The position numbers and the translations under genes were made by a program. A stretch of DNA of 64,000 nt from Plotosus lineatus (Eukaryota; Chordata; Actinopteri; Siluriformes; Plotosidae). Below are positions 34,065 to 45,022 of this stretch, piece by piece; within the stretch, counting starts at the first letter, position 1; each line of letters starts with the position of its first letter. The notes under the pieces are model-generated. The model was not told the DNA's origin. It did no database searches and was given only the letters and a program-made list of their open reading frames with translations. The stretch lies in assembly GCA_024760905.1 (NCBI GenBank), contig CM045745.1:5082282-5146281 (forward strand), given 5' to 3'.

Positions 34065-34402
34065 GGGCAGTGGTGGTCTGGTGGTAAAGGTACTGGCTCA
34101 CTGATCCAAAGGTTGTGAGTTCAAGCCCCCAGTGTCACTGCTGTCCCCCCAGTGCAGCTAACTGCGGTCATGTCTCTCACTGTCTATGGTGAGAGGTTCA
34201 TGTAAAAGAACCATTGCTGACTTTAGACAAGAGGCGCTGCATAGCCGTCAGCCTGTTTACGCCCTGTGATGGCCTGGCGAGCTGTCCAGGGTGTACTCTG
34301 CCCTCGCCCGGAGTCAGCAGGGATGAGCACCTGCCTCCCTGCGGCCCTAATTCTGATTAAGCAGTTCAAAAAAAAAAAGGAATGAATGAATGAATGAATG
34401 AG
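34065..34402 (+). mobile_element. SINE-A (tail 1) in the loop of the inverted repeat
   Basis: Head agtggtggtctggtggtaaa, B box tgtgagttcaagccccc, tail ccctaattctgattaagcag then poly-A and (GAAT)n. The body has a short deletion after gcagctaactg. Confidence 0.9.
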
Positions 34403-34603
34403 TTTGATAGTATCCTCCTGGTTGTAGACATGTGTAGATGTTAATGCTCCTCTTAAACATTTTGACGCCACGGGCCTCAACTTCAAGCTTTAATTCAGAC
34501 TTATTTCATGTCATCTTTTTATTCAAAAAAAGCTCAAAAATAAATATAGTAACCAGTTGGATTTGGATTTCTACCTACCTTTTCTATCTAATGTGAAAAT
34601 TCT

Positions 34604-34820
34604 CAGTCCCTGGACAAAGCCTCACTTTCAAAGCTACTGCCTGCAGATTCTTTACTCCGTAAATATAAATGTTTAAAAAAAAAAAAAAAAAAAAAAAGGT
34701 TTTGAGTGAAGTGAAGGATTTATGAGGATTAATTCACACGTGCTTTCATTCATTCATTTTCTGAAGCGCTTTATCCTAATTAGGGTCATGGGGAGGCTGG
34801 TGCCCATCTCAATCGACAGG
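34604..34820. repeat. Right arm of a large inverted repeat (217 bp)
   Basis: Reverse complement of 33816-34013 with few substitutions, plus a 14-bp addition (cctcactttcaaag) beside a caaag repeat and a poly-A of about 22. The loop between the arms is 590 bp. Confidence 0.92.
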
Positions 34821-35035
34821 GTACATACACCCTGGACGGCTCGCCAGGCCATCGCAGGGCACAAACATGCTGACGGCTATGCGGAAACCTTTTGAGGAAA
34901 GTCAGCGATGTGTCTTTTACCGCCTCCCACCAAAGATAGTGAGAGACATGATTGGCCTTTGACAACCCATGTGGTTGAACCGCCAACCTTCGAATCAGTA
35001 ATCCATCACCTTACCGCCGGGCCACCACTGCCCTA
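34745..35035 (-). mobile_element. SINE-A (tail 1), minus strand
   Basis: Tail ttatcctaattagggtcatg, body and tRNA-like head gccgggccaccactgccc. Its first 76 bp belong to the right inverted-repeat arm. The rest is not duplicated in the left arm. Confidence 0.88.
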
Positions 35036-36339
35036 CATATACGCTTGTATTAATTATCCTTTAATATTTTTATGATTATTACTCTCAAATGGCGCATGTG
35101 GTTTTGGATCGCTTCAGTCAGAGGAAGTGGAGGTGGAATTTCCAGAAAATGGGTGTGATCTGAAACTAGACGCTAGCAAGTGGAGTTGTTATTATTTAAC
35201 ACTTTTCTGCTAAAAAACTTTACTCTACTAAAGCGGTGTACACCCCCCCACCCCTCGTCTCGCACTAATGACTACGACTATGTGGAATATTATAATGAAG
35301 AGAGCAGAACTCTGAGAAATGCACAGCACAGCTCCAGACATTTTCCAAAGCCGAGTCAGTTATTAACTAGAAAGTGATGACATTTTTTAATTTGACTGCA
35401 CCATTCACACAGCGTTAACCACACGGAATTATTCATGAGTGCATTTGGATGTTTGATTGCTGTTAGCTTTTCTCAGGTTAAGCATCAGTCTCAGGTAACA
35501 GGCGATGTAATGATGTCAATCATGATGACTAATCGTACGTCTGTTACGATGTCACAACCTTCACCTTTAGACCGTCTTGTCTCGTCCTTTCCAATGCCAT
35601 GCTTAAGGTTGGGAGTCCTCGAGGTTAACGAAGAGCGTTTCACGCCCGTTATGTATCTGCCATGCTGATGGGGGCACTGCTCCAGTTCCTTTATCCTTAG
35701 CAAGCGTTCACCCTTTTAATAAACATACAGTACTAGGCCGAGTAAAATGATTAAATACTATACAGATACAGTTACTGGCTAGCCCGTCTGTTGCTATACT
35801 CAATTTATCAGCTTTCCTCGACTCCATCTGTTAACAGCAAGGCAAGCCCACTGAACAGATGTTGTTTGGGTCTGAGTACATCAGTAACACTAACAGTGTA
35901 GTGTATCTGGCGCTGATATGATTGTCTCAGCCACAGTTGCACTGTGGACGTTGTTGCTAGCTAGCAAAATATAATTGGCATCATAGCTATTCAGCTAAAT
36001 TAACATATCTAGTGTGATTCTAATTAATTGTTTTTGCTTAATGGGTGGCATAACATACATACTAGTTATATATAGAAACAATTTTTGGGGTCAGTGTTGT
36101 GGGAAAAAAATACATGGAAGCCATGTGTTGGACTGAGCTATAATAATAGCATGTGGCTACCTGGCTATACACAATTACATTGTAATTAATTAATTAATAA
36201 TAGTTAAACTACTAAAATTAGCAGAATCATCATTAAGCAAATGAAAAGGGAGTTTTAGTTACTTGCAGCAAATGAAATGCAAACTAATAAAATAGAATTG
36301 AAGACATGGCTTCACAATATCGGTTCCATTATATGATTT
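35036..36339. other. Unrecognised unique sequence
   Basis: About 1.3 kb with no repeat family. It is worth checking for conserved non-coding DNA. No splice-flanked frame is convincing. Confidence 0.4.
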
Positions 36340-36638
36340 TTTTTTTTTGTATATAAGATCTTGGGTTCCAGTCCCAGATTTTTGTATGTGGAGGTTGCAT
36401 GTTCTCCTCATCCGTACTTTGGTTTCCTCTGGGTACTCTGGTTTCTCCCAACAGGGTAAAGACATGCACGATAGGCTAAATAGCTGTTCCTCAGGTGAGT
36501 GTGAATGGTTTTGTGTGTATGTGTGTGCGTGTGTGTGCGCGCAGTGTTGGCTCTGTAATGACTGGCACGCTGTTCAGGGTGCACCCTGCCTTTGCTCAGA
36601 GTTGGCTGAGACAGGCAAAAACCTTAGTAAGATTAATT

Positions 36639-37060
36639 CAGTTCATCAGTTCATTTTCTGTAACCGCTTCATCCTAATTAGGGTCGCGGGGAGGCTGGTG
36701 CCCATCCCAGCCAACTCAGGACGAGGGCAGAGTAATAATAATAATAATACATTTTATTCATATGGTGCCTTTCTCAGCACTCAAGGTCGCACCCTTGACA
36801 GAGTACACCCTGGACAGCTCGCTAGGCCATCGCAGGGTGGAAACATGCTGACGGCTTTGCAGCTACTCTTGTTGAAAGTCAGCAATGGTTCTTTTACATG
36901 AACCTCTCACCATAGACAGTGAGAGACATGGCCGGCCTTTGATAACCCAGTTAGCTGCACTGGGGGGGGGACAGTGACAACCTTGTGGAGAGTGGGACTC
37001 GAACCCCCAACCTTTGGATCAGCGATCCGGCGCCTTATACCACTAGACCACCACTGCCGG
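36639..37060 (-). mobile_element. SINE-A (tail 1) inserted in SINE-B
   Basis: A 13-bp duplication agtaagattaatt is at 36626-36638 and 37061-37073. It is full length on the minus strand, with the head ending ccaccactgcc. It carries a 64-bp insertion of its own. Confidence 0.9.
36735..36798. mobile_element. 64-bp retroposon end inside the SINE-A
   Basis: A 7-bp duplication cagagta is at 36728-36734 and 36799-36805. The sequence is (AAT)n followed by acattttattcatatggtgc and ggcactcaaggtcgc-like text. It looks like the 3' end of a LINE/SINE inserted after extreme 5' truncation. The family is not identified. Confidence 0.65.
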
Positions 37061-37092
37061 AGTAAGATTAATTATTCAGGCAAATGAATAAA

Positions 37093-38082
37093 TGAATGAA
37101 AGAATGGAACGATGTCACCAGAATTTCACTGTGTGAAAGTATAATGACAATAAAACATTTTTACTTATTTACATGCTCTTATTTATACTTATTCTTATTG
37201 TTCAAAATAAAATTCAAAGTTCCATCTTTCCAAAAATGTACATCTACACAGGATATATGTATGTGTGTATATATATATATGACACATCTCCCTTTATGCT
37301 AATACTTAAAGATGAGCCTATATCCAATAGTCATTAAATGATAAACTCGGCTCTTTGTACTGAATATTAATATTTTAAAACCCCAGAAGACATGTATATT
37401 ATTACAGAGGTAAAATCCAGTGCCAAAGAAATTCAGATGGTTCAAGTTTGCTGGGAAATTAATTAACTGGCCTTTATGTGGCAGCTTTGACTCAACAGCG
37501 CCATCTGTTGAAAAAGAACAGGTACATGTGTAACACATTTAATGGAGTCTGTTGTTGAATACAGTATCTTTATAGTAATTCAAATAAAACAAACAACTTT
37601 TCATCTTTAAAGTGTAAGTGATGTGTATACTATGAATGCATCCAGAGGATTGGATATATTGTTAGTTTATGACCACTGTGGTTGCTACACAGATTAAAAA
37701 TGCTAATCAAGTTTTCTTGTACCATTCCTTCTATTTTTACTTTTTTTTATTATTAATAAGACGAGATTACTGAAAGAATTGTAATTTTCATACAGTAAAC
37801 TATTGCTGCAACTTTAGGTATACCGTATATGCACTGCTGTCTGGAAGACCAGCTCCGAACAAGGGCCCGAGTGTTGAAAGTGTGTGTGTGCGTAGCGTGT
37901 CTCAGTACTGACTACACTGAATTATTATTTTTATTTTACATTTTGCATAGCTTTTAATTCTACTTTATTTTAATGTTATATTTTTCAATGCCTAATTCAT
38001 TGCTTTTTTTATGTAGCGGTCATAATCAAGCAAAATTGCAATTTAATTTTTTTCCTGATTATAAAAATCTTTCTCTCCCTCT

Positions 38083-38086
<4 letters not shown>
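37093..38086. other. Unrecognised sequence
   Basis: AT-rich, with a short (TA)n at 37268-37280. A 70-bp segment (37838-37905) is repeated in diverged form at 38147-38212. Confidence 0.45.

Positions 38087-38129
<43 letters not shown>
38087..38129. repeat. (CA)n microsatellite
   Basis: About 20 CA units. It sits between two diverged copies of a roughly 70-bp direct repeat. Confidence 0.95.
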
Positions 38130-38130
<1 letters not shown>

Positions 38131-38642
38131 TACATACATTTGATAAAAAATTTGGAAGACCACATCCAACTAAAGGGCCTGAGTGTCCATGAAATGTGCC
38201 GTGTGTCTCAGTACCCCTGCTGGTCCTTTCTCAGTCTCTCTCTCTCTCTCTCTGTCCCTCTCTCTCACCCATTGACTGGAAGGACGAGGGGGTGGGGATT
38301 TACAACTGAAGTTGCAGTGCTCTATGCCTCCTATAGAGGTCTATATATGAGCCACATTATTTCCTGAGTTTTTCCTGCATTTTTAATCAAAAAAAAAAAA
38401 AAAAAAAAAAAAAAAGAAATACCCTGAGGCCTAAATTTAAGCAGCATGCTACCACCATCTTCTAAAGATCAGAGGGGAGCAAAGAAAACAGCATGAGCTT
38501 CAAGATTTTAGTTCTGTTGGATAATATAATTAAACCAGGTCCTAGACCACCTCCTGTCCGGCACATGTTTTCCCTGCTCTACACACTCAGTCCAGCCAAG
38601 ATGGACTAATGGATTAATTGGATCAGATACATCACCACAAAG

Positions 38643-38965
38643 AGGGGCAGTGGTGGTCTAGTGGTATAGGTCGCTGGATCGCTGATCCTAACGTTGGGGG
38701 TTCGAGTCCCACTCTCCACAAGGGTGTCACTGTCCCCCCAGTGCACTAACTGGGTTATCAAAGGCAAGCCATGTCTGTCACTGTCTATGGTGAGAGGTTT
38801 ATGTAAAAGAACCATTGCTGACTTTTGTAAAGAGGAGCTGCAAAGCCATCAGCGTGTTTCTGTCCCTTGCTAAAGGGTTGTGTCAGGAAGGGCATCCGAC
38901 GTAAAAACCTCTGCCAAATCACACATGCAAGTCATTCACTGTGACGACCTGAAAGGAAATCTCTC
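38643..38965 (+). mobile_element. SINE-A (tail 2, RTE-derived)
   Basis: A 16-bp duplication with two mismatches is at 38627-38642 and 38966-38981. Head gtggtggtctagtggtatag, B box gggggttcgagtccc, then aagggcatccgacgtaaaaa and a shortened RTE 3' end. Confidence 0.92.
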
Positions 38966-39189
38966 ATACATTACCGCAAAGAAAACAATGCATGTATGAA
39001 TCAGGACCAGGACCACAGCTATCAGGGTACTGTGTGTATCATAAATATTTCACTTTTACCTCATCAAGAGCTCCAAATGAATCGTTGACTATCCATGATA
39101 AAAAAAAAATCGTTCGTCAGTTAACTGTCAAGTTCCGGAGATAACTACAGAACTATGGACTTATGATAATGGTATAACACTGTGAGGTA

Positions 39190-40108
39190 AAGCAAGCCTG
39201 TCACGCGCTTTGCACCCACCCAAACCCAGTAACCCATTCCAGTTTCTCTAGCATGAACATCTTCAACTCCTCCTGGATGGGACACAATCCATCACAGGTT
39301 ACGTTCACAGTATTTTTACTTGTATCCATTAATACTGCTGGGTAGACAGAGGCACAATTATGGGTAAGACATTGCACAGAGGTCAAAGCATGGTGGGGGC
39401 CAATGAGGATTCGTCCCTAGAACCTTTCCATCACCCGACTTCGCAATCAAACAAAAGTGGAATGCACCCTCCAGATCGGGAATGAGATCCTGCCCCAATT
39501 GGAGGAGATCGAGTATCTCGGGGTCTTGTTCAGAAGTGAGGGAGGGATGGATCGGGAGATCATCAGGCCGATCGCTGCAGCCTCTGCTGTAAAGGGGAGC
39601 CTGTACCGGTCCGTCGCGGTGAAGAGGGAGCTGAGCCACAAGGCAAAAGCTCTCAATTTACCAGTTGATCTATGTTTCAACCCTCACCTGTGGTCACGAG
39701 CATTGGGTGGTGACTGAAAGAACAAGAGCTCAGATACAAGCGGCTGAAATGAGCTTCTTTCGCCTGGCGGCAGGGCTCTCCCTTAGAGCCAGTTTGAGAG
39801 GAGCCAGTTGAGGTGGCTCGGACATCTGGTTAGAATGCCTCCCGAACGCCTCCCTGGTGTGGTGTTTCGGGCATGTCCGATCGGGAAGAGACCCTGGAGT
39901 CGACCTGGAACACGCTGGACTATGTTTGTCTGGGGACGCCTCTGTGTCCGCTTGTAAGAGCTGGAGGAAGTGGCTGGGGAGAGTGACGTCTGGACCTCAT
40001 TGCTTAAGGTTGCTGTCTCCATGACCCGACCCCGGATTAAGCGGAAGAAGATGACGACGAACCTTTCCATCATGAGCCAAGCAGCCTCACCACTATACTA
40101 TCAGCCCA
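39190..40108 (-). mobile_element. SINE-C copy split by a LINE insertion
   Basis: Native parts are 39190-39433 and 40073-40108. Reverse body (aactcctcctggatggg, tggacacaatccatcacagg-like) and, after the insertion, the reversed head (catgagccaagcagcctcac). Confidence 0.85.
39434..40058 (+). mobile_element. 5'-truncated CR1/L2-like LINE copy
   Basis: A perfect 14-bp duplication gaacctttccatca is at 39420-39433 and 40059-40072. Broken frames include YLGVLFRSEGGMDREI and LSHKAKALNLPVDL. The end has ttaagcggaagaagatgacg. An internal deletion near 39790 has removed part of the REELGVEPLLL region. Confidence 0.92.
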
Positions 40109-40295
40109 ACAATAATGATGTTAGTTTTTGATTGATTAGTATCCAGTTATTGCATCAAATCCTGTAATGTATCTAATATAAACAAATAATATAATTAATA
40201 TTTCACTTCTGATCTGTGAGATTTCACTTCAGTAATTCTTTAGTAATTTAGTTAAACCCCAAACTTCCCAGGCTTATACTTTTCAGGGCCAGCCA

Positions 40296-40298
<3 letters not shown>

Positions 40299-40364
<66 letters not shown>

Positions 40365-40384
40365 CACACACACACACACATACA
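40299..40384. repeat. (TA)n(CA)n microsatellite
   Basis: (TA)n at 40299-40361 followed by CACACA to 40380. Confidence 0.95.
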
Positions 40385-40391
40385 TATGTAT

Positions 40392-40836
40392 ATAGTCATA
40401 AGACGGATTGGTTGTAAATCGAATATATAACACAATGAAACCGAAACCACCCGGCACTTGCTATGAATTCATGTGACACGTATTCTTCACCTGCACGTTC
40501 TTTCAACATGCGAAATAAAAGTGTAGCCTTACTTTGCGCTGCTCGCAGCATCACTTTCACATTTCTTTGCCTATTATCTTCCAAACACGTGTATAGTGAC
40601 TTTTCCATCTCTGCAATCGGTCCTTCACGCTGTTTTGTGATGATAGTTGACTTAATTGGTGCTGCTGCTTTCACCGCTTCCTTAATGCGGTCCTTGTCTT
40701 TCAAAATTGTCAACACTGTGGAGTGGGAGAGATGGAGATCTCACTTTCACTTTTCACTGTCTCCGACGACAGCGCCTTCCTTACTTTCTTGGTAGCATCG
40801 CTATCTGATGAATCGGACTTCCTCTCGGGGGCCATG
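40392..40836 (-). pseudogene. Tigger (TIGD1-like) transposase N-terminal relic
   Basis: On the minus strand an ATG at 40834 opens MAPERKSDSSDSDATKK, a recognisable start of Tigger1-type transposases, then a stop. A shifted frame (40716 leftward) continues TILKDKDRIKEAVKAAAP, then STIITKQREG, EMEKSLYTCLEDNRQR and an EFIASAGWF segment (family: FNASHGWF). This covers the CENP-B-like DNA-binding half. Part of the first helix-turn-helix and the whole DDE domain are missing. Confidence 0.85.
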
Positions 40837-41102
40837 GTGACGGTGTACAGTACATGAATGTAAAATTGGACTGTAAAAGAGATATTACTGTGACGGTATC
40901 TACTCACTGAGTGTAGTGGTAGAATGCTGTGAGTGTGAGATGCCGGGACGCTGCGCTGCCAGACATATACAGTAAACTCATAATAGGCATCTGCTAGACG
41001 TGGTCGTAAGTACGGGTGGGCGTAACTTGCATACATCATAACTTGAAGAGTGAGTGTATACATACACACATACATAAATAAATATAAATATATATATAAG
41101 GT

Positions 41103-41104
<2 letters not shown>

Positions 41105-41167
<63 letters not shown>

Positions 41168-41168
41168 A
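41105..41168. repeat. (TA)n(TG)n microsatellite
   Basis: (TA)n to 41150 then (TG)n, ending where an RTE fragment starts. Confidence 0.95.
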
Positions 41169-41587
41169 TCTTCTTTTCCTTTCAGCTGTTCCCTTCAGGG
41201 GTCGCCACAGCAAATGATCTGCCTCCATCTCTCCCTATCCTCTGCATCTTCTACTCTTACTCCAACGACCTTCATGTCCGCCTTCACCGCATCCATAAAT
41301 CTTCTCTTTGGTCTTCCTCTGGGCCTTTTGCCTGGTAGTTCCAACCTCAGCATCCTACGACCAATATACTCACTATCCCTCCTCTGTACATGTCCAAACC
41401 ATCTCAATCTAGCCTCTCTGACTTTGTCTCCAAAACATCTAACATGTGCTGTCCCTCTGATGTACTCATTTCTGATCCTATCCATCCTCGTTACTCCCAA
41501 AGAGAACCTCAACATTTTCATCTCTGCTACCTCCAACTCTGACTCCTGTCTTTTCCCCAGGGCCACTGTCTCTAAACCATACAACAT

Positions 41588-41588
<1 letters not shown>
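41169..41588 (-). mobile_element. RTE-type LINE 3' fragment between microsatellites
   Basis: The minus strand is open over the C-terminal domain ([14 protein letters not shown] to CCGDP). The 3' end (ttcctttcagctgttccctt on the plus strand) abuts (TG)n. The truncated 5' end abuts (TG)n(TA)n at 41589. TSDs cannot be told apart from the repeats. Confidence 0.9.
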
Positions 41589-41621
<33 letters not shown>

Positions 41622-41636
41622 CATACACACACATTT

Positions 41637-41712
<76 letters not shown>

Positions 41713-41776
41713 TATATATATAATGTGTGTGTATGTATATATATACACACACATATATATATATATACATACACAC

Positions 41777-41864
<88 letters not shown>

Positions 41865-41865
41865 G
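41589..41865. repeat. (TG)n/(TA)n/(CA)n microsatellite cluster
   Basis: Three (TA)n blocks (41639-41700, 41780-41830, 41843-41864) separated by CACACA/TGTGTG, giving several perfect inverted repeats likely to form hairpins. Confidence 0.95.
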
Positions 41866-43031
41866 ACATTAGAAAAAGTCAACTTACTGTATTACTCTTA
41901 CTATATATGAACTTTTAAAGTACATGTAAACAGACGCAGATGCTGGCAAAATTGGCATGACTAAGCATAATGCATTGTGGAGGGTAAATGTACTGTATTC
42001 AGGCTGATTGATGATGAATCATTTATAAATTGAATTTTGAACCATTAGGTGGTGAATGGATAGCACAGCCCAACTAAGCACGTGGTTCTACAGGGCATTA
42101 GAACACCGCAGCATTATAACCACTTCTTTTATAATGGGTTTTTTTTTTCAAACAGAAATGATGCTCGGCATTGCGTTTCTTGCACATGAAAAGTGGTTCT
42201 TGAAACACACACTGTGACCATAACAACACGCCCATCGGGGATAACCTAGTATTAGCAAAGCAATTAGTTTAAACAGCTCAATTAATTTTATCATCTGCAC
42301 AAATGAGTAAATAAACACTGGTTAATTAGGCCCATTCTCTGAACGAAACATGAAAGTCAGTGGTATCTCTTGGAAATGAAATAGAATCGGCCATAACTTT
42401 TGAATTTCTGAAACCATTTGCTTACTCCTGTACATGAGTATCAATGTCTCCTACAGTGAGCTCCAAGATGTTAATACACATTGTTATTTCTTGTAGTTCT
42501 GGTGAAATTTTATTCCTTTTTCGGGTTTTGGACTTTCACTTTTCAGGTGAATAAGAGGTAATGACCCTCTGAGCTGGGGAAACCTTTTTGTATTTAGCCA
42601 AACTGAACTGATAGTTGAAGATAAAGCACGTCAGCTATTTACTAGTGAAGGTGCATCTTTAATCTGGAGTGATAATGAGGTTTAGTAATCATGGCAGTGC
42701 TGGGCGCGGAAAATCAAGACAATCTGAGCTGCTTGTTTGATATGACTGTGTGTCAGTCACATGACTGTATGTATGTCACCACTATTCATGTAGGATGTCA
42801 CATTGTACATAAATCAACTCCACGGAAATGATCAAGTAGTTATTTTCAATACAATACAGAGTTTGAATACTGGCAAGGAAATACTAATATTCATCTCATG
42901 AATATTCTATTCGCCTATTCACCAGACTCTGCATGTGTCTGGAGCCAATGCCAGATGACTGTAAGTGAGATGTAGGGGACTGCCTACATCTATTAAAAGA
43001 TAATAAATACATAAACAACCGTCACACCTGC
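41866..43031. other. Unrecognised intergenic sequence
   Basis: No exon, RNA gene or repeat family recognised. Confidence 0.4.
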
Positions 43032-43385
43032 AGACAATTTAACCCTTTAACGCTCAAATTATTTTTTGCAGTTAAAAAAAATTATCACTAGTTTTTCCTA
43101 ATCCAAAACGCCTAAGAAAACACCACAAACTCGTTTCTTTAAACAAAATTATAATAACATGAATAATAATAACAATAATAACACTCTCACAAATTCGTAA
43201 ACAACACAATCCTGCGCACTCAAGATCCATCTCACAGCTGACTGAGGCATGTGGGACCAATCTGTGTTGCATCAGGCGACACCACAAGTATAGAACACGT
43301 TCTGAATGGCAGCAGCAGCACGCGTCCAGTAGTTAGCATTTTTTGAAAGAGGACCATATGGTCCTGCTGGGCGTTAAAGTACATG
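43032..43385. mobile_element. Possible small DNA element with CTTTAACGC ends
   Basis: The left end ttaaccctttaacgctcaa and right end ctgggcgttaaagta are imperfectly inverted (ctttaacgcycag). A TTAA occurs at the left end, reminiscent of piggyBac MITEs. No clear TTAA follows the right end, so the assignment is weak. Confidence 0.25.
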
Positions 43386-44641
43386 GGAACATTTTTATGA
43401 TTTTTGAACATAAATGCCCTTCTCTGTGACATCATATCAGAGTGTCATGTGACACACTGGCAGGACATAGTGACAAACAAACAGAAAAAAACCCATGAGT
43501 GGCGTGCATCGTTACATGGACATTTCACAACCAGTTAATATCAAGGCAAGACCACAGCACTTATTACCGTACATACACTGAACCTGTTCAGGCTGCATCA
43601 CCAGCAACAAGAGAAAATGCCTAATATTGACAGAATTCCAATTTACGACACCAGCTTAACCATTATTTAACACGGGTGATTAGTGTTGTAGTATCCGTGT
43701 CTAAGAATAGTAACTAGAAAAATCATGCAGAAATTTGTAATGTCCGCTACACATTGTGCAAGTCCACAAGGCATATGTGTAGTAGCTTTGTGAATGGAAG
43801 TAGGTGAAGAGTATGAGTGGTGATGAAAAGGAGTGATGATGAGAAAAAGGAGTGAAGAAGAACAAGAAATGATGAAGACGAACATTTTTCTGTCCTTCGT
43901 CTTCCCAGTTTAAATCCTTCACCAACATTCTCTGACTGTAATCAGATCAGCATCACACAAACCCAGCTTTTCTACTCATCACCTGCAAAATCCACGACAC
44001 TTTACAAAGCAGTCATTAGCAGTGCAGGATATTTCTTTCAGAAAAAAAACAAAACAAAACAAAAAAAAAAAACCACGAACATACCCGACCCGTGAACGCG
44101 CATGCATTATTTGTGTAAAGAGGTCACCCTGTATGTTTATGGATTAACAGTAAGTCAGTTTGCTGACACCATCCACCTCGAGTTCGCTCTCTTTATCTGC
44201 ACGGGGTGGAAATATGGGATATTGAGTGTTTCCGCTCGTAAAAAATGGGTCAGCCACAGTGAAAGCCAGACAGTCTGTCTCAGAAACGATCAACAAGCTG
44301 TGGTGCAAGTGGAATCCGGTCTCCCCTCCCAACACACACTGCAAAGCTGGCTCAGCAGCTCTCCCCACCCACACCACAGCTCTTATTGAATCCACGCTTC
44401 AACAAAGCCGACTGGAAATTATACCATGCATTCCATGGCCTACTGTGAACAAATTATAACACGTGTCTTATTATTTTGTCGCAAGCTTTAAATGAAAATC
44501 ACACAGTCGTACATTAAAAACAGTCTGGATTGCAGTCAGACTATTATAAATGAATGCACATGTAGAATTCATGCCTATGCATGAAATGGCTCACTAAAGC
44601 AACATCAAGGCAGGTTTTGAGCGATCATCTATGCATGAGCA
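43386..44641. other. Unrecognised intergenic sequence
   Basis: A/C-rich patch at 44040-44075. No exon or repeat family is recognised. Confidence 0.4.
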
Positions 44642-45022
44642 TACAGTGGTACCTCGACTTGCGAAATTAATCCGTTCCGAGGGTGAGATCGTAAGTGGAA
44701 ACGTTCGTGAGATGAAACAAAAATTCCCATCAGAAACAATAGAAAACCAATTAATCCGTTCCAACCCGACACAAACACATATTTTTGACGTAATATATTT
44801 ATAATAAACATGTAACAATAAACATTTCACAATAATAATGCATGTACAGTAGCATTAATAGTACTGTAATTAACAATAAATAATAATAAAACAAGAATAA
44901 ATAACAAGTCAATAAACAATACAGTATGTGCGTCTGAACTTAAGAATAGCACTTAACATTGACTTACACTACTATTTCTTTTTTTTTTTTTTACTTTTTA
45001 TTTATTTAGATTTTTTACTGTT

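Larger units (their letters stand above)
36340..37092 (+). mobile_element. SINE-B copy, split by a SINE-A insertion
   Basis: The head is eroded. The body has cttgggttccagtcccag, gttgcatgttctcctcatcc and gggtgcaccctgcc, interrupted at 36639 and resuming at 37061 with aggcaaatgaataaatga. Confidence 0.75.

Noticed and set aside
35036..36339. Exon of a neighbouring gene (for example a SMARCD3 syntenic partner)
   Set aside because: No frame with paired splice sites and recognisable protein similarity was found; conservation cannot be judged from one sequence.
38643..38720. tRNA gene candidate (A and B boxes, also at 29279, 50455, 62373)
   Set aside because: The promoter boxes belong to SINE heads. 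The sequences do not fold into a full cloverleaf, and each continues into a SINE body with target duplications.
40710..41228. A 172-codon frame on the minus strand
   Set aside because: Its first two thirds read through a (TA)n microsatellite; only the final segment from 40834 corresponds to a Tigger relic.
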